Part shown: piece after piece, positions 10,473 through 23,149 of the stretch
How positions within the stretch are numbered: the stretch's first letter is position 1
How the letters are laid out: every line of letters begins with the position of its first letter
Origin: Ascochyta rabiei
Taxonomy: Eukaryota; Ascomycota; Dothideomycetes; Pleosporales; Didymellaceae
Direction: 5' to 3'
Length of the DNA stretch: 64,000 nt
Assembly (NCBI RefSeq): GCF_004011695.2
Contig: NC_082416.1
Span: 186,001-250,000 of the forward strand
Made by a program: the position numbers and the translations under genes
The notes under the pieces: model-generated
What the model was told of the DNA's origin: nothing
The model's input: the letters and a program-made list of their open reading frames with translations, nothing else
Database searches by the model: none

Positions 10473-12334
10473 ACGTACTCCACAAGCGAGCTGCCCACCC
10501 AAGCGAGCTGCCCACTTTTGCCAAGACCACACCAACACCACAACTACTTCGCGATACTACAGTACACAGCAGCAATATACTGTACTAAATAGTAAGCTGT
10601 ACTAGTCTATAGTACTCTGCGCATCTTTACTACATGTTTGCGCGTTATGCCCTGTCTTGCTACATATGCCACAGCGCCTTAAAGACTAAGTGCTCCCATT
10701 AACGCGTGACCTCTTCTTTGCCTTCTTCCTATTACTACAGGCCTTAAACTCCTTTAGAGTAGTTAGCTGCACTCCCTTACTAAACTTTAGTGTCCCTTCA
10801 CGCTAGATTTGCTTTCTTTTATGTAATTTACGACGTGTAGCAGCCTTGTTAGCTGCCTGTAGGTTAGCAACCTGGTTGCGCACTAAAACCAGTAAATGCG
10901 CCATTAGCTCTGCGCCTTTAGTGAGCTGATTAAGGGCGTTAACTATAGGCATTAGTGAGCTATTAGCGTGTCTCTAAATCCTCTCTTAAATCAGATTTAA
11001 TTAAGACCTAAATTCTAGGGTGTTGCTTGGTGTTTTAGACTCCTATGTGCTGTTGTTTATAGTAGGTAGTGTTAGTATGCGCAGGCGTACTTTAAGCTTT
11101 AATATTACAGCCTCTAGGTTAAATAGGACTAGACTAGCGCCTCTAAATCCTCCCTGTATGTTGCTATTAGTAATTAAAGCATTAAAAGCAGCTTTAAAGT
11201 ACGGCAAGAACTTAAGTTTAGTAATACGCGTAATCTTGCTGCGCATCAGCCGCTTAGCTTAGCGGCCATAGGCCTTCTTTAATAGGGAGAAATAACCCAC
11301 GTTAAGTGGCTGCAGCAGGTGCGATGAGTGTAGAGGCATACACAGAGTAATAATCTTATGCTCCTTACAGTACTAGTAGAATTTAACTAAGTTGTGGCTC
11401 TTGTGGCCGTCTAGAATAAGCAGCTGGTAGCTACTAACAGTGCGCGCCTTTGTGTGCTTATTAAAGTGCTTCAACTACTTAACTCTAAGCTTATTGTTAG
11501 TCCAGCTATTTTTAGAGATATTAAGAACCTAGTTGTTAGGTATACTAGGCTCCTTGTACCAGGCTGAGAGGTGGTGCTTGCTAGAGAAGATGATGAAGGG
11601 TGGGATAGACCAGCCCTTTGCATTAATGCCCTGGATGATACTTGTCCACTCACGGTTGCCCTGCTGCACTGTCTTTAGTCTCCCTTAACGCTTAGAGCCT
11701 GTAATAACAGCTCCTATTAATATAGTGCCTATTATAAAGCCAGATTTATTAAAGTTATAGGTGTCTTTATCTAGGATACTATACTTAGCTTTGGTATTCT
11801 CTATAAGCTAGAACTAGTTGCTAATCACCTTAGGATCCTTATAAAGCGCTCTCTTATAGTCGTACTTGCGATTAAACTTAACTTTAAGCTCTAGCCAACG
11901 TTTAACAAAGTTGGCAGCCTAGTTCTTGCTAACAGGGGTCTGATAGCGCTTAGCAAGCAGAGAATTGGCTATATCCTCTACATTAGCAAGCTGGGGCAAG
12001 TATCCTTGCTCGTCTAGCTTCAGTACATGCTAGACAATTACCTCCTCTTTAGTGCTAGTTATCCTTATTATATTAGGCTTGCAATCGCGTTAAGAGAGCG
12101 TTCCTGCGCGTTAAGTGTCTAGTGTTCTTCTAGGAACTTTGTAGATTGCTGCTGCGCGTTGCACGCTTAGCGTTACGTCTTACTTAATTACCTAAAGAGC
12201 AAGCTGTATATCAGTTTTATTAAAAGGCTTTAGTAGGTTGCTACGTTGAGGCATTATAAGTTAAGTGAAGTTTGGTGTGGTCTTGGTAAACGTGGGCAGC
12301 TCGCTTAGGTGGGCAGCTCGCTTGTGGAGTACGT
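10473..12334 (-). mobile_element. Fot1/pogo DNA transposon, copy 1 (type I ends), 1862 bp
   Basis: Terminal inverted repeats of about 60 bp begin ACGTACTCCACAAG and run to TTTTGCCAAGACCACACC. Each end contains a doubled word, AAGCGAGCTGCCCAC. The element is flanked by TA (10471-10472 and 12335-12336), the usual Tc1/mariner-superfamily target duplication. Its length equals that of Pogo C (21089-22950) exactly, and the two are clearly the same subfamily. The transposase runs on the minus strand. Confidence 0.92.
10557..12254 (-). pseudogene. RIP-damaged Fot/pogo transposase in copy 1
   Basis: The ATG is at 12254 (MPQRSN, with Gln still CAA). By position against Pogo C the frame has 566 codons. 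Segments with recognisable sequence include SKITRITKLKFLPYFKAAFN and GGFRGASLVLFNLEAVILKL from the DDE domain's C-terminal side. Many in-frame TAG/TAA codons interrupt it, but element length is unchanged, so the damage is by substitution. Not functional as it stands. Confidence 0.8.
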
Positions 12335-13644
12335 TATAAACTAACTTTTTCATATTAAGCTATAACCTAACGTACCCCACAGAGAAAAGAATCAACAGAC
12401 AAGAGAATCACTTTTGCCAAGCCTCCACTAAACCACCCTTCACATAATAATGCCTTCTTAATAACACTATTTAGATGCGTTAAAAGAAGCTTAGATACAG
12501 CTTGCGCTCTAGGCTCTTAAATAAGACGTAACTCTCTCTTAGTAACGCGCTGTAGCTATCTATAGAGTTCCTTAAGCTATACTAAGTAAGTAACGTATAA
12601 GACAACCTTTACGCGCTAATTCTATAGCTAACTTGTAGAAGCTAGATAATAATAAGAAGAAGGTAATTATTAAATATGTCCTTAACCTAGACGTGTAAGG
12701 ATTTTCCTCTTAGCTCTTAGATATAGCTACTATAGCTAATTTTTTGCGCACTAAGTATAATCTAGGCCTTATTAGCACAAACTAGCCTAGTATGTTTGTT
12801 AAGTAACACCTAGAGCTTAAAGTTAAGTTTAATTGCAAGTACAACTATAAGAGAGCTCTCTATAAGAATCCTAAGGTTCTATAGGGCTAGTTTAGCCTAG
12901 TAGCAAACGTTAAAGCTAAGTATAGTATCTAGAATAAAGATATATATAACTTTAACAAGATAGGCTTTATAATAGGCTAGATCTTCCTAGGAGTAGTTAT
13001 TATAGCTTTAGAATAACAAGGTTAGCTAAAGGCAGTCTAGCTAGGTAACTGCAAGTAGGCTATAGCTATAGTAGGCATTAATGCTAAAGGATAGGCTATT
13101 CTAGCCTTCCTTATCTTTAAGGCCTACTACTACCTCTCTGCCTAGTATAAAGAAGAGGATCTGCCTTAAGACTAGGTTATTAGAGTCTCTAATAACAGCT
13201 AGACTACTAATAAGCTTAGTCTAGACTAGATAAGCCACTTTAACAGGCATATAAAGGAGCGTACTATTAGCACCTACTATTTACTTATTATTAATAGTTA
13301 TAAGAGCTACAACTCTCTTAAATTCCAGCAGTACTATAAGGATAACAAGATTATTACTCTCTATTTGCCTTCTTACTTATTACACCTTACATAGCCTCTT
13401 AATGTAGCTTATTTTACTGCTTTAAAGAAGGCGTATAGGTACTAAGCTAAAATACTTATATATAACTAGATTAACTATATTATAAAGACAGAGTTCCTAC
13501 TATACCTTATACGCGCCTATAACGCTATAATTACTTCTAGTAATATTTAGGGGAGGTTCTAAGGCGCTAGACTAGTCCTGTTTAACCTATAACAAGTTAT
13601 AAGCAGCCTTAATGTAAAGCTACGTACGCTATTACTACTACTAC

Positions 13645-13899
13645 TGTTCTAGTATAAGTATTAAAGCATCTCGTTAGCAGGCATATTAGGAAGGATACTT
13701 ATTATTATTATTGTTAAGGGTTAAAGAGATAGGTAATACAGTAGTTAAATTCTATAAGTAAGAGTTTCTAGTTATTTTTGTAGGTGTCCTCCCTTAATAG
13801 TTCCTGTTAAGGTCTCTTATACCCTTCTGCTGGCCAGATTACATACACTAGCTAAGCATTCTAGTTCTTACTAAGGTAGGTACTATATGCTTTAGCACA
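13645..13899 (-). repeat. Retro1 LTR, intact copy (3' LTR of the minus-strand element)
   Basis: 255 bp beginning TGTTCTAGTATAAG and ending TTTAGCACA. It is followed by AACCTCCCCCCC, the complement of a polypurine tract. It matches the three-part right LTR along its whole length. Confidence 0.88.
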
Positions 13900-13999
13900 A
13901 ACCTCCCCCCCTTAAGAGCTTAGCCCTATTAAGCAAATAAACTAAGTTAAAACTAAACTCTAAACTAATTACTAACCCCCCTTATTACTCTGCTTGTTC

Positions 14000-16900
14000 C
14001 TTTCCCTTGCTGCCTCCCTGTTTCTGCAATCTTGTTAAGGCCCTAGTTTCCTAAGTAGGTTATTAACTAGAGTCTCCTAATAGCTTAGGGGTAGGAGAGT
14101 CTAGTACGTGTCTTAATAAACCCTAGTCTAAGGCGCTGCCTAATTTGTATATTATCTAGGTAGTAGCCTCTGTTGCTTTAATAGTTAGACTGTTAAATAA
14201 CTTATTAAGAGTACCCCCCTATGTATGCTGTCTGTCCTATAACCCCTATCCTTTCTTATGTTCTAGTACTACTCCCTTGTTAGTAAAGAAGGACTAATTA
14301 GGGATACCTAACTCTTTATTAGCCCTAAAGCAATGTTTCTTAGCCATCTTTACCTACTGCTAATGCCTCTTTACTATAGCAACGTTGTTATCTCTACTCT
14401 TCTAAATAAATTTTATAAGCTCCTTATTATTAAGACTAAAAATACAGAGTATCTCTTGCTAGACTAGGTAAGAGTTGTACTAAGCCTAGTAATAAATAGC
14501 TTTAGAAATCTAGGAAGAGAAAGTTAGCGCTATGTCTACTAGGAAAGTATAGGGAGCACTACTATACTTGTTTAAATAACCTAATAGTAATAAGGGTCCT
14601 AGCTTAAGCATCTAATAAGAACTGGCAATGTCCTTATATAATCCTATCTCTAGAATCTCTATAGTCTCTCTGTCCTCTGTAACTAGCACGTACTAAGGGA
14701 GTATAGTTTAATGTCTTATTGTAGATAGTCTAGTAGACCTATGTGGCAGTGCTGGGTGGGAGATCCTAACGTCCCCATACTTGCAAGGATACTTCTTCTA
14801 CTTAGCACCTACTGCGTCTTGTGCTAACTTAGGGTAGTCAACTGTATCCACCCACCCCTTAAGCTTTGCAAGTGCGTTGACAATAGGTTTATGTCCACCC
14901 TCTACTTTTCCTATTACTTAAGGGTTGTGTGCGGATGCCTGTACCGTCTTAATCCCGTAGATTAAAGTAAGCCTCTTAACTACTTTAGCAGAGTCTAGCC
15001 TACTATTAACTATAAGTCTTCTTATAGTACTCTACCTGTAGACAATGTCCTTATATAGGAACTTTGCTACTGTTAATAACTTATTATTATAAAGCGCCCT
15101 TGCCTCTATCCACCCACTTAAGTATTCTCTAGCTGTAACTAGGTACTAGAAGCCTCTGCTTATTAGCATGTGCACAATATTAACAGTAACTAACTTCTAT
15201 AGTATATAGGAGTAGGTACTAGTTAGCATATCCTTTATAATCTTAGTTGCTCTAAGTTAGCACTTCTTATATATAGAGATTTTTCTCTTAACACTCCTAT
15301 ATATGTTAAGCTAGTAGTATTATTAAGAGACTATAGAGAACACTGCGTTTATACCCCTATAACTAATAGTTTAGTAGATATCCTATATAACTGTAGTTTA
15401 GATATCTGCATTATTAACTACACGCCTAATAGCAATATTCTTTAATATTTTTTAGAATAAGTAGCTGTCCCTCTTAAAGAAGTTTATAGCTCTCTTCTTC
15501 TAAGCCCTACACTCTTTCCTACTTAACCCAACTAAGGTCTTTAGGGAGTGTAGAAAAACAGCAATGTCTTCTAATTCCTAGGAGTATTCTTATCTTAGAA
15601 TCTAGGTAGTCCTTGTGTTAACCTAGTTACCTAACACTACATTTGCTATTAGGTTTTTAACAAACTCTTTAACGTTAGATTTAGGTTTATCTAGGTTCTC
15701 CTACCCCTCTAGCTTTAGGTATCTTAATAGTGCGTCTGTAACTATGTTCTTCTTTCCTAGTACATAGCATATTTTAAAGTCCTAGAGTAGAATTGCAGTA
15801 AGCCACCTGTTTATAACTAAGCCTAGAAGGTCTAACAACAACCTGTTTAGCTAGGTAATTAATATTTAGGTATTAGTCTTAATAATAAAGTGTATACTAT
15901 ATAGCTACATCCTAAACTTCTTAAGTGCCTAAATAACTACCTTATATTTAAGCTTTGTTAAGTGCTACCTACTTTCTGCCTTAGACTAGATAGTGCTTTT
16001 AAACCTATATAGGTGTTATTTTCTGTCTAGGCCTATTTATTTAAGGCATGCTCCTGCGCCTTTATTACTTGCATTAACTAAGAGAAATACTAAACTTAGA
16101 TTTTTATAAAAGATTGTTATAAGCGCAGGTGTGTTAATAATATACTCTTTTAGGAGTAATATTAAGCTCTGTTCTATATTGCCCTATTACTATACTGCGT
16201 TATTCTTTAATAACTAGAATAGTAGCTTTGCTTTTAAGGCGAATAAGGGTATCTAGATGTAGTAGTACACTACAATTCCTACAAACATCTAGACCTCCTT
16301 TAGGTTCTATCACTCTAGCTAATTTGTAATTTTATTAACTTTCTTTTATACTAGATATTATCCTTCTACTAAAACTTTATAGCTAACTACCCCTAATTAA
16401 TTGTGTCCCTAGTAGCATTTAAGTTCTAATACTGTGCTGCTAGCTCTTTCTATGTCTGTAAGGACCCTGTCTAGTTACTAGATGTGCTTAAGTATATATC
16501 GCCTAACACTAGGTAAAGCCTCCTTACTATTATAATCTGTCTTTAGACTACTACTAGTAACGTTATTAAGGAAAGGAAGTGTATCTAGCTAGTAATCCTT
16601 AAGAATCTTTATTATAATTCTTAAGAAGACAGCTACTAAGTTAGTAGCCTCTTAAACTAGGGTACATAATTATAAAAGGCTAATTAGCATTATAACTACT
16701 CTTATGTCTCTGCTGTCTTTATACAGTGTTATCTGGTTATAACTAGAGAAGAAGTCTATAAGTAATATAATCTTATAGCTAGTAAACCTCTTAGAGAACT
16801 TGTCTGTAGTTAGTAGGGTTCCTACATCTTAAACAGAGACACTATTTATATATTAAGCATTATTAATAAACTAAAATCTACTATCTTTCTTAGACACTAA

Positions 16901-19500
16901 ATGCTATAGGTTTCTGTATTAGCTGTTGTATTGCTTAAGTGTTTCTTGTTCTAACCTGTTGTTTAACATCTTAACAAGTTCTCCTTCTAGACTTCTTATA
17001 ATAGGGAAGGTCTTAACCTGCTAGGCTTTGTGTAGGATTGTCCTAATTTAGTATAAAGGAGAAACCTCCTTCTAAATCTGCCTAGATTTAGAAAAAGTAA
17101 AAGCTATAGCTACTTTTCTGTTTAAGATTATTTCCGTAAAAAGTACTATCTCTGCTAGGAATAGAGTATTGCTAAACTTCTAATCTTTTATTTTCTAGGG
17201 AGTAAGCCTTTTTCCTCTTAGGAAAGGGGTATATCGCCTTTTTAATAAGTAATTAAAAGGCTTAATATTGTGTAGCCTTAAACTAAGTATTAGCTGCTGT
17301 TGTTTATATGCAACTCTTTTCTAGTCTTCCTAACTAAGTTCTATAGGTTTATTAGGTTGTAGATTATTAACAGGTTAAACCTTTACTCCTACTTGTTTGT
17401 AGAGTGTATTAACTTCTTAGTTTTTAACTATATTATGCTAACCTCTTATCCTTAATAATTATAAGTTTATTTAGGATAGTAAGATAAGGAAGTCCTTATC
17501 TGCATGTACTTGCCTAGGGTCCCCTCCCTTAGAGATCTACTAGAGACTGCTAGCATTGTTCTGTGTAAAGATAAAACTACTTAGGCCTTTTAAGATTTCT
17601 AAATCTATAGTTATACATAGGAAGTAGTAGTTTACTTCTACTAAGTAATAGAACTTTAGTGTTGTTAGGTCTTTACTAGTATTAGAACATCCCAGCCTAA
17701 TTAAGGAGTTCCCCTAACTTTTTCCTTATCCTAGTTATGCTTAACTAGAGTAGAGTAGTAAGGAGATAGGTCTAATATAATAAAGGTAGCGTTTCTCCTA
17801 CTATTATTAGATATAATACAGTATATAGTTCTTCTAAAGATGTTATACTATATAGCTTGGCTTACTAATAAGCACTATAGCGTTCTAAGGATAACTAATC
17901 TTGTTAGGTTCCTTATAAGTCTAAAGTGCGTTAAGGTTGTAACTTCTCTAATCTAGACTAGGACATTCTACAACGTTCTAACAAATAGATCTATACTACT
18001 ATTAGCTGTAATAACACCCTGCTCTTTTTCTATTAGGTGTGTTATTTCTTTGTACACTATTCCTAGCGCTTAAGAAGCACTAAACCTTATTAAATTTATC
18101 TAAGCTCTAGTGTTAATTAAGTAGCTAACTGCATGTAACCTAATCTAAGCCTAGTATGTTAGTAAATCTTAGTGTACTAGCTTCTCTAACCTAGTAGTTT
18201 CTATAGTTTTAGCTAGCTTATTTAGAGGATCTTTATTGTTCTATGTATTGCTGTATACTTCTACTTAGTAGCTCCTATAAGTATTCCTTTCTAACCTAAC
18301 GTTAAAGTATTAAGCCCTGCTATTCTTAATTATAGGGTAATTTTTGCTAAACTTAGCGCTAGTGCAGACCCTTATAATTTCTAGCTAATTAGCAGTTAAC
18401 TAGTAAGACCTGTTAACTCCTAATTAGTTAGAACCCCTAGCCCGTAGGATTGCTACGTTAACGCTCCTGCTAACTATTAGGTTAGAGTCTAACTCCTTTA
18501 TAAGCTTCTAGAACATTGCTTAGATATAACCCTAGAAGACTAAGTCTCTAATAGTAATCTCTTGTACTTCTTAACAAAGGATTGCAGTTAGAATCTTGTT
18601 TTTAGATAGTTTAAGTAGGTCTGCTATTCTATTGTCTAAACTAGTTATTAAATGCTTCCTCTTTTGCTAATTTAATAGTTAAATGGTTTCTAATACCCTT
18701 TCTTATAATAGTATTTTAATAATAGCATACAGCTAACTATACGGTTAACTAGTAAAAGGTATTATTTACTTACTCTCTATTAGTAAAGGGCTTAACCCTA
18801 ATAAGTCTTTAATATCTGCTGCTAACTTATCTCTAGCATTATTATATGCTTACTTAACTATAGTTTATTAAAACATTAAAGGTCTTTCTTTCCTAACTGT
18901 AGCTCTCTAAGCTCTTTCTAGGACAGTATTAACTTAGTAGTTGTGTGCCTTATCTAACCTAGTTACTACGTTTAAGGAGGAGCTATCTTTAACATTATAT
19001 GCCCCTAGTACAATATCCCTATTATTAATATAATTAAGACTATAAACTTTGTAATAGTTATTATTAAGGATTTAGAAGTTCTAAAGAGAGTGTAATAACT
19101 TATAGTCTAGCTTATAATTATCTATTATAGTTAGTACGCTAATACTTCTAATAACCTTTCCCTGTATGTCTAGGCCTAGCCTAGATCTATATATTACTTC
19201 TCTAGGCCTAGAGTCTACACCTTTAAATAGATTAGGCTTAACTGCAGAGGCTAGCTAGTCTAAGACATCCTGTAAAACTTTAAAGTACTCTTAAATCTTC
19301 TGTTTTAACTAATTAAGTTAATAAGTAGGCAGGACAGATCCTTAGATAGGTTTAATTTAATAGTAACTAGGGCTAAAATAGTATCTACGTTAACTGTCTT
19401 AGTTAAGTTAGAAACTGCACCACTCTATGCAGGTAAGTACTCTGTACAACTTACACTTATAGGCTTAGTAGTTTAGTTCTCTACATATATTACAAGAGTT
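14000..19500 (-). pseudogene. Retro1 gag-pol relic, heavily RIP-damaged
   Basis: No long frame survives, but short minus-strand segments are recognisable. Near 16.74-16.80 kb LLIDFFSSYNQI matches the reverse transcriptase block before the catalytic loop. Near 14.88-14.94 kb AHNP, a stop, then VIGKVEGGHKPI matches the integrase core around its catalytic glutamate (NPxxNGKVERGHKPI type). Reverse transcriptase lies upstream of integrase on the minus strand, the Ty3/gypsy order. Limits are approximate. Confidence 0.6.
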
Positions 19501-20810
19501 ACTATACTCTCTTTATTAGGAGTAGTTTACTCCTTATCTTAGGTTAAGGTTTCTAGGTGCGTTAGTAATATAAGAGCCATCGTTCCTTTCCTAGGTAGCA
19601 CTAGTTCTAGTTGCTTAAGAAATAAAGTAAGTATAATTAGTAGGAGACTAAAGAATCTCTCTTATCTAATTATTAGAGTTTATAAGGGTGCTAACCTCTG
19701 CTAGGGATAGCTTCTACCTGCCTATTGCCTAGACAAGCTCTTTAACGTCTTTATTAACACTAGAAGGTAGGGGTGTTTTACTCTTACTACTCTAACCAGC
19801 CAGTTAATCCTTAGCCTAGGTAATAATAGACTTAGCGTTAATTAGCTCCTTAGTGCTGTTTATAAGGCGCTAGGTTTCCTTAGTATATTTATTGTCCCTT
19901 CTAAGCGCTAATTCCTATAAGCCTTAGCGCTGCTTATACACCCTTTTTATAAAATTATAGATATTATTAAGTATAAATAAAGATTAATTCTTTATGTCTA
20001 GCCTGTTTTGCATGTTAAAGAGGATAAGGTCTTTGTTAACCTTTAGCAGTTCTAAGAAGAAGTAGTATCCTTCCTTAGAGGTTAGAATTTAATTATTCTT
20101 CTAATATATATTACTATATACTATAAAGTTAGTATAGTAGTATAATAGTCTAGGGAAGGCTTAAGAGGTTTCTTTAATATAGGCTTTAAGGAATGCTTAA
20201 TTGCCTATGCGTTAAGCAGTGTTCTAGTCTTTCTAGTAATCCTTTATAGTAATCTAAAGCTTAACCTAAATGTCTAAAGCGTATAGTTTTAGGTGTTTAA
20301 TAAACCTCCTACAGTAATTATAGTAGTAGTTAGGGAGGACCCTAACCTTCTACTTGTTACTTAACCCTCTGTTTTCTGCTATATAGTTATAGTTATTAAG
20401 GAACTCTATAACCTTCTTTCTATTAAAGGATAGTTAGATAGACCTTCCCTTTATTAGAACAACAACCTAACAGCTGTTTCCTGTTAGGGAAGAAAGTGTC
20501 TCTATAGAGTCTAAAGGGTTATCTATAGTAGTGTATATTAATCCTTAGTAGTCTATTATATTAAGTAGATAATAGTTTCTTATGATTAAAGTAATCTTAA
20601 TTACTCTGTCTGTTAGAGCAACTTAGTCCCTGCCTTTTATATTCCTCTAGTCCTAAGAAATAGGGCTAAGCGGAACTGTGTGGATAATATATATAATAAG
20701 CATTGGAAATTAGACTAAGATAGTCCCTTAGCTAAGGCTTTTCTAGGTTAACTAGATGCCTACCTTGTTTTAAGCTTATTTTTCTTATTTTCTAAATAAT
20801 AGGTCTGATA

Positions 20811-21045
20811 GTAACGTCCTAGTCCAGAATTAACAGGATAATTCCTAGGCCGTGCCCTAGCCTTTAGAGTGGCAGATATTTAGATAATAACGTCCTAGTC
20901 CAGAATTAACAGGATAATTCCTAGGCTGTGCCCTAGCCTTTAGAGTAGCAGATATTTAGATAATAACGTCCTAGTCTAGAGTTAACAGGATAATTCCTAA
21001 ACTATACTCTAGCCTTTAGAGTAGCAGAATTTTAATATTGCCTGC
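20811..21045. repeat. Three tandem 76 bp repeats beside the Retro1 right LTR
   Basis: The word TAACGTCCTAGTC starts near 20812, 20888 and 20964, giving a 76 bp period with about three copies. Each contains GAATTAACAGGATAATTC or a RIP variant. In the element's own orientation the array lies just inside the 5' LTR, i.e. in the untranslated leader. Confidence 0.8.
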
Positions 21046-21088
21046 TATACTGTGCCCCCTAGTTAGGTTACTATTTTATTCTAGTATA

Positions 21089-22950
21089 ACGTACTCCACA
21101 AGCAAGCTGCCCACCTAAGCAAGCTGCCCACTTTTGCCAAGACCACACTAAACTTCACTTAACTCATAATGCCTTAACGCAGCAACCTACTAAAGCCTTT
21201 TAATGAAACTGATATACAGCTTGCTCTTTAGGCAATTAAGTAAGACGTAACGCTAAGCGTGTGACGCGCAGCAGCAATCTACAAAGTTCCTAGAAGAACA
21301 CTAGACACTTAACGCGCAGGAACGCTCTCTTAACGCAATTGCAAGCCTAACATAATAAGGATGACTAGCACTAAAGAGGAGGTGATTGTCTAGCATGTAC
21401 TGAAGCTAGACAAGCAAGGATACTTGCCCTAGCTTGCTAATGTAGAGGATATGGCCAATTCTCTGCTTGCTAAGCGCTATTAGACCCCTGTTAGCAAGAA
21501 CTAGGCTGCCAACTTTGTTAAACGTTGGCTAGAGCTTAAAGTTAAGTTTAATCGCAAGTACAACTACAAGAGAGCGCTTTATAAGGATCCTAAGGTAATT
21601 AGTAACTGGTTCTAGCTTATAGAGAATACTAAAGCTAAGTATAGTATCCTAGATAAAGACACCTATAACCTTAATAAATCTGGCTTTATAATAGGCACTA
21701 TATTAACAGGAGCTGTTATTACAGGCTCTAAGCGTTAAGGGAGACTAAAGACAGTGCAGTAGGGCGACTGTAAGTGGACAAGTATTATCTAGGGCATTAA
21801 TGCAAAGGGCTAGTCTATCCCACCCTTCATTATCTTCTCTAGCAAGCACTACCTCTCAGCCTGGTACAAGGAGCCTAGTATACCTAACAACTGGGTTCTT
21901 AATATCTCTAATAATAGCTAGACTAATAATAAGCTTAGAGTTAAGTAGTTAAAGCACTTTAATAAGCACATAAAGGCGCGCACTGTTAGTAGCTACTGGC
22001 TGCTTATTCTGGACGGCCACAAGAGCCACAACTTAGTTAAATTCCACTAGTACTGTAAGGAGCACAAGATTATCACTCTATGCATGCCTCCACACTCATT
22101 GCACCTGCTGCAGCCACTTAACGTAGGTTGTTTCTCCCTATTAAAGAAGGCCTATGGCCGCCAAGCCGAGCAGCTGATGCGCAGCAAGATCACGCATATC
22201 ACTAAACTTAAGTTCTTGCCGTACTTTAAAGCTGCTTTTAATGCTTTAATTACTAATAGCAACATACAGGGAGGATTTAGAGGCGCTGGTCTAGTCCTAT
22301 TTAACCTAGAGGCTGTAATATTAAAGCTTAAAGTACGCCTGCGCACACTAACACTACCTACTATAAACAACAGCACATAGGAGTCTAAAACACTAAGCAA
22401 TACCCTAGAATTTGGGTCTTAATTAAATCTGATTTAAGAGAGGATTTAGAGACATACTAATAGCTCACTAACGCCTATAGTTGACGCCCTTAATTAGCTT
22501 ACTAAAGGCGCAGAGCTAATAGCGCATTTACTGGTTTTAGTGCGCAACCAGGTCGCTAACCTACAGGCAGCTAACAAGGCTGCTATACGTCGTAAATTAC
22601 ACAAAAGAAAGCAAATCTAGCGTGAAGGGACACTAACGTTTAGTAAGGGAGTGCAGCTAACTACTCTAAAGGAGTTTAAGGCCTGTAGTAATAGGAAGAA
22701 GGCAAAGAAGAGGTTACGCGTTAATAGGAGCACTTAGTCTTTAAGGCGCTGTAGCACATATAGCAAGACAGGGCATAATGCACAAATATGTAGTAAAGAT
22801 GCGCAGAGTACTATAGACTAGTACAGCTTACTATTTAGTACAGTATATTGCTGCTGTGTACTGTAGTATCGCAAAGTAGTTGTAGTGTTGGTGTGGTCTT
22901 GGCAAAAGTGGGCAGCTTGCTTGGGTGGGCAGCTCGCTTGTGGAGTACGT
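21089..22950 (+). mobile_element. Fot1/pogo transposon C (type I ends), 1862 bp, inside the Retro1 LTR
   Basis: The ends are ACGTACTCCACAAGCAAG and its inverted match, with doubled GCAAGCTGCCCAC words. TA duplications are at 21087-21088 and 22951-22952. It lies 12 bp into the right LTR of Retro1, so it inserted after Retro1. It is the best-preserved pogo copy in the nested stack. Confidence 0.92.
21169..22866 (+). pseudogene. Fot/pogo transposase in Pogo C, nonsense-damaged but indel-free
   Basis: One frame of 566 codons runs from ATG 21169 to TAG 22864-22866. It is interrupted by TAG/TAA codons at places where the family has Gln or Trp. Visible parts, in order: an N-terminal HTH-type region (ALSV-type start, AAAIYKVPRRTLDT); a CENP-B-like second HTH (VSKN, ANFVKRWLELKVKF); the DDE core with LLILDGHKSHN and MPPHSLHLLQPLNVGCFSLL; and a C-terminal CSTYSKTGHNAQIC, a zinc knuckle with one Cys changed to Tyr. 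Such transposases cut and paste at TA. Not functional as it stands. Confidence 0.85.
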
Positions 22951-22994
22951 TAAGTATTAAAGCATCTTATTAGCAGGCACATTAGGAAGGATAC

Positions 22995-23149
22995 TGTTAT
23001 AGACTGGCCTTAGGGTAGGATGTAATACGGGTCGATATAGTATTGTATCTCTTAAGGAGGTAACACGTTGCGTGTCCTTCTAATATGTCTGTAGGGCATG
23101 TAACTACCCTATCTTGCTTAAGGCTTAGACAAGGTCTAAGCCTATAACA
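22995..23149 (-). repeat. Retro2 left LTR (155 bp)
   Basis: Starts TGTTATAGACTGGCC and ends CTAAGCCTATAACA; preceded by target site GATAC. It has an internal near-palindrome, AGGCTTAGACAAGGTCTAAGCC. In the element's orientation it is the 3' LTR. Confidence 0.9.
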
